DNA from: Burkholderiaceae bacterium
GTDB taxonomy: Bacteria; Pseudomonadota; Gammaproteobacteria; Burkholderiales; Burkholderiaceae
Direction of reading: 5' to 3'
Assembly (NCBI GenBank): GCA_022701845.1
Contig: JAKONS010000466.1
Span: 1-16,914, forward strand
DNA: 16,914 nt
In this document: positions 14,432 to 16,914 of the stretch, piece after piece
Layout of the letters: each line of letters opens with the position of its first letter
Position numbering within the stretch: the stretch's first letter is position 1
Made by a program: the position numbers and the translations under genes
Notes under the pieces: model-generated
Database searches by the model: none
What the model was told of the DNA's origin: nothing
Seen by the model: the letters and a program-made list of their open reading frames with translations, nothing else

Positions 14432-14460
14432 TTGACACCGGCCAAAGAGCTCAGTACGCT
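14432..14460 (+). promoter_or_regulatory. Sigma-70 promoter of the TRAP transporter operon
   Basis: TTGACA (14432-14437) is a perfect -35. It is followed by a 17-bp spacer and TACGCT (14455-14460), which keeps the T, A and final T of the -10 consensus. The -10 lies inside the operator at 14450-14463. The leader to the dctP ATG is about 86 nt. Confidence 0.6.
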
Positions 14461-14463
14461 GAG
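14450..14463. promoter_or_regulatory. Operator-like inverted repeat on the TRAP promoter -10
   Basis: CTCAG-TACG-CTGAG is a perfect 5+5 inverted repeat with a 4-bp centre. It shares the TCAG-N4-CTGA core with the site at 6384-6395 and overlaps the predicted -10. On the other strand of the tctC promoter the same GCTCAGTAC octamer-plus occurs twice. Confidence 0.62.
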
Positions 14464-14552
14464 TTTAATAACGCCTACGACCCGACCCGGTCGGACCCCT
14501 GAAAACCGGCTTTGGGCACGCCGGCCCACCCCACCCACCCACCGGAGTTCAC

Positions 14553-15641
14553 ATGCAACGACGCAGCTTCATCGACAAGACGGCCATGGCCGGTGTCATC
14601 GGCGCCATCGCGGCGCCCGCCATGGCCCAGTCCACGATGCCGACCGTCAAGTGGCGCATGTCGACCAGCTGGCCCAAGAGCCTCGACACCATGTACGGCT
14701 CGGCCGAGCACCTGTGCAAGCGGGTCTCGGAGCTGACCGACGGCAAGTTCACCATCCAGTGCTTCGCCGGTGGCGAGATCGTGCCGCCGCCGCAGAACAT
14801 GGAAGCGGTGAGCAACGGCACCATCGAGGTCAACCACGTGCTGGCCTCGGCCTTCGTCGGCAAGAACCCGGCCGTCGCCTTCGACACCGGCCTGCCCTTC
14901 GGCCTGAACGCCCGCCAGCACAACGCCTGGATGCAGTTCGGCGGCGGCCTGGAGGCCACCCGCGAGATGTACAAGAAGATGGGCATCGTCAACTTCGTCT
15001 GCGGCAACGTCGGCGTGCAGATGGGCGGCTGGTACCGCAAGCAGATCAAGAGCGTGGCCGACCTCAACGGCCTGAAGATGCGCATCGGCGGCATCGGCGG
15101 CATGGTGATGTCGAAGCTGGGCGCGGTGCCGCAGCAGATTCCCGCGGCCGACATCTACCCCTCGCTCGAGAAGGGCACCATCGACGCGGCCGAATGGATC
15201 GGCCCCTACGACGACGCCAAGCTGGGCCTCAACAAGGTGGCACCGTTCTACTACTCGCCGGGCTGGTGGGAAGGCAGCGCCTCGATCACCGCAATGGTCA
15301 ACACCAAGGCCTGGGACGCCCTGCCGCCGCTCTACAAGGCGGCCTTCGAATGCGCCTGCAACGAGCAGACGATGAAGATGATCGCCGACTACGACAACCG
15401 CAACCCGGAGGCGATCCGCAAGCTGGTCGGCCAGGGCGCCAAGCTGTCGTATTTCCCCAAGCCGGTGATGGACGCCGCCTTCAAGGCCTCCAACGACCTG
15501 ATGAACGAGTTGGCCGCCTCCAACGCCGACTTCAAGGCGATGCTGCCGGGCTGGCAGAAGTACCGCCGCGACCAGGCCAGCTGGTTCCGGGTGGCCGAGG
15601 CCGAGCTCGACAACTACACCTTCGCCAACGTCACCAAGTAG
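14553..15641 (+). CDS. dctP: TRAP transporter substrate-binding protein DctP (TakP-like)
   Basis: This 362-residue periplasmic receptor belongs to a tripartite ATP-independent transporter. The N-terminus has a twin-arginine-like signal (QRRSFIDKTAMAG, hydrophobic core, probable cleavage after A25 in AMA-Q). The body resembles the TakP/monocarboxylate 2-oxoacid subgroup: LKMRIGGIGG around 172 with the carboxylate-binding arginine, IPAADIYPSLEKGTIDAAEWIGPYDD, and YYSPGWWEGS. The ATG at 14553 has GGAG 6 nt upstream. It is the first gene of a plus-strand dctPQM operon whose promoter carries the shared operator. A 2-carboxy pyridine would resemble the alpha-keto acids this subgroup binds, so picolinate uptake is a reasonable inference but is not shown. 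Confidence 0.92.
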   Translation: MQRRSFIDKTAMAGVIGAIAAPAMAQSTMPTVKWRMSTSWPKSLDTMYGSAEHLCKRVSELTDGKFTIQCFAGGEIVPPPQNMEAVSNGTIEVNHVLASAFVGKNPAVAFDTGLPFGLNARQHNAWMQFGGGLEATREMYKKMGIVNFVCGNVGVQMGGWYRKQIKSVADLNGLKMRIGGIGGMVMSKLGAVPQQIPAADIYPSLEKGTIDAAEWIGPYDDAKLGLNKVAPFYYSPGWWEGSASITAMVNTKAWDALPPLYKAAFECACNEQTMKMIADYDNRNPEAIRKLVGQGAKLSYFPKPVMDAAFKASNDLMNELAASNADFKAMLPGWQKYRRDQASWFRVAEAELDNYTFANVTK

Positions 15642-15663
15642 TAGCCAGCCCCCGCCCGGCGGC

Positions 15664-15682
15664 GCGCCCCGGCAGAGGGCGC
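15664..15682 (+). other. Intercistronic hairpin between dctP and dctQ
   Basis: GCGCCC and GGGCGC form a 6-bp GC-only stem around a 7-nt loop, 22 nt after the dctP stop and without a T-run. Such a hairpin could protect the dctP transcript end or reduce read-through, giving more binding protein than permease. In GC-rich DNA a chance hairpin of this size is common. Confidence 0.35.
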
Positions 15683-15704
15683 CCGCTCCCACGATCGGCG
15701 CCCC

Positions 15705-16324
15705 ATGACTCCTTCGATCCCACCGACCTCCACCGTCCCGCCGATGCCAGGCCTGCCGGGCCTGTCGCCCGAGCCGGCGCCGCAGCCCACCGGCCGCCTG
15801 CCCGCCTGGGTGCGCGGCATCGACCGGCTGACCGACTGCGCGGCGGCCGTCGCCAAGTGGGCGCTGCTGGCGGCCTGCGTCATCAGCGGCGGCAACGCCC
15901 TGGTGCGCTACGGCATCGGCATCAGCTCCAACGGCTGGCTGGAGATCCAGTGGTACCTGTTCGGCGCCGGCGTGATGCTGGGCGCGGCGCAGGTGCTGCG
16001 CCTCAACGAGCATGTGCGGGTCGACCTGTTCTACGGCCGCTGGCCGGCGCGCCGCCAGGTGTTCATGGACCTGTTCGGCCTGCTGGTGTTCCTGCTGCCG
16101 GTGATGGGGCTGCTGGCCTGGCTGTCGTGGCCGCTGCTGGTCGACATGCTGGGCTCGGGCGAGCGCTCGCCCAACGCCGGCGGGCTGATCCGCTGGCCCG
16201 CCATGGCGCTGCTGCCGGCGGGCTTCGGCCTGCTGGTGCTGCAGGCGTTCAGCGAGATCGCCAAGCGGGTGCTGTGGCTGCAGGGCCGCATCGAGATGAA
16301 CCTCCACTACGAGAAGCCGCTGCA

Positions 16325-16328
<4 letters not shown>
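15705..16328 (+). CDS. dctQ: TRAP transporter small permease DctQ
   Basis: This 207-residue inner-membrane protein has four predicted transmembrane helices, near residues 48-68, 82-100, 120-142 and 165-185. The family-typical LNEHVRVDLFYGRW segment (100-113) follows helix 2. The first 35 residues are an unusual Pro-rich, low-complexity cytoplasmic tail. Starting at the ATG at 15705 includes it, but no clear ribosome binding site is seen, so a later start (the next in-frame ATG is at 15744) is possible. The 63-bp gap to dctP contains a hairpin. Its stop overlaps the dctM start by 4 nt (ATGA). Confidence 0.88.

Positions 16329-16914
<586 letters not shown>

Larger units (their letters stand above)
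14214..14552. promoter_or_regulatory. Divergent intergenic region between picB operon and TRAP operon
   Basis: This 339-bp gap holds the picB promoter and operator (14241-14269), the TRAP promoter and operator (14432-14463), and a central AT-richer stretch with no convincing gene. The centre carries a perfect 10-bp inverted repeat (TGCACCAAAA at 14326-14335, TTTTGGTGCA at 14386-14395) and a palindrome GTGCA-AC-TGCAC at 14391-14402. No terminator is seen. Confidence 0.7.

Overview
The window is a GC-rich, densely packed catabolic region. Codon use and gene families (an orphan Bug/TctC binding protein, a CoxG-type protein, a TRAP transporter) suggest a betaproteobacterium of the order Burkholderiales. 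No rRNA, tRNA, CRISPR array or insertion sequence is visible. The gene content matches, component by component, the picolinate (pyridine-2-carboxylate) pathway described as the pic cluster in Alcaligenes faecalis. The substrate is inferred from gene content and is not shown directly.

Layout, left to right. (1) 1-6315, minus strand: one operon that begins with an orphan TctC-type periplasmic binding protein (5320-6315). It continues with a 4,5-dihydroxyphthalate-decarboxylase-like protein (4283-5278) and the FAD, 2Fe-2S and molybdopterin subunits of a xanthine-dehydrogenase-family hydroxylase (3409-4272, 2855-3412, 469-2865; PicA-like). It ends with a CoxG-like protein cut by the window edge. 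(2) 6534-10035, minus strand: the lower pathway, in the order decarboxylase PicC, maleate isomerase PicG/NicE, 2,5-dihydroxypyridine dioxygenase PicD/NicX and maleamate amidohydrolase PicF/NicF, closed by a probable intrinsic terminator. (3) 10239-10739, plus strand: a MarR-family regulator divergent from picC. (4) 10784-14213, minus strand: a four-component Rieske oxygenase (ferredoxin, ferredoxin reductase, alpha, beta; PicB-like). (5) 14553-16914, plus strand: a TRAP transporter (DctP, DctQ, partial DctM).

Inferred flow: uptake by TRAP and possibly TctC; PicA 6-hydroxylates picolinate; PicB 3-hydroxylates 6-hydroxypicolinate; PicC decarboxylates 3,6-dihydroxypicolinate to 2,5-dihydroxypyridine; NicX opens the ring to N-formylmaleamate; a deformylase (PicE/NicD), NOT present in this window, should give maleamate; NicF gives maleate and NicE gives fumarate.

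The most notable non-coding signal is a shared operator, core TCAG-N4-CTGA or close variants. It lies at the start of all four transcription units and at the marR promoter, and in three places it sits on recognisable -35/-10 elements. This points to a single MarR-controlled regulon. The other unusual elements are the second decarboxylase-like gene inside the picA operon, a Ser-rich N-terminus encoded by a purine tract, and palindromes of unknown role in the 14214-14552 intergenic region.
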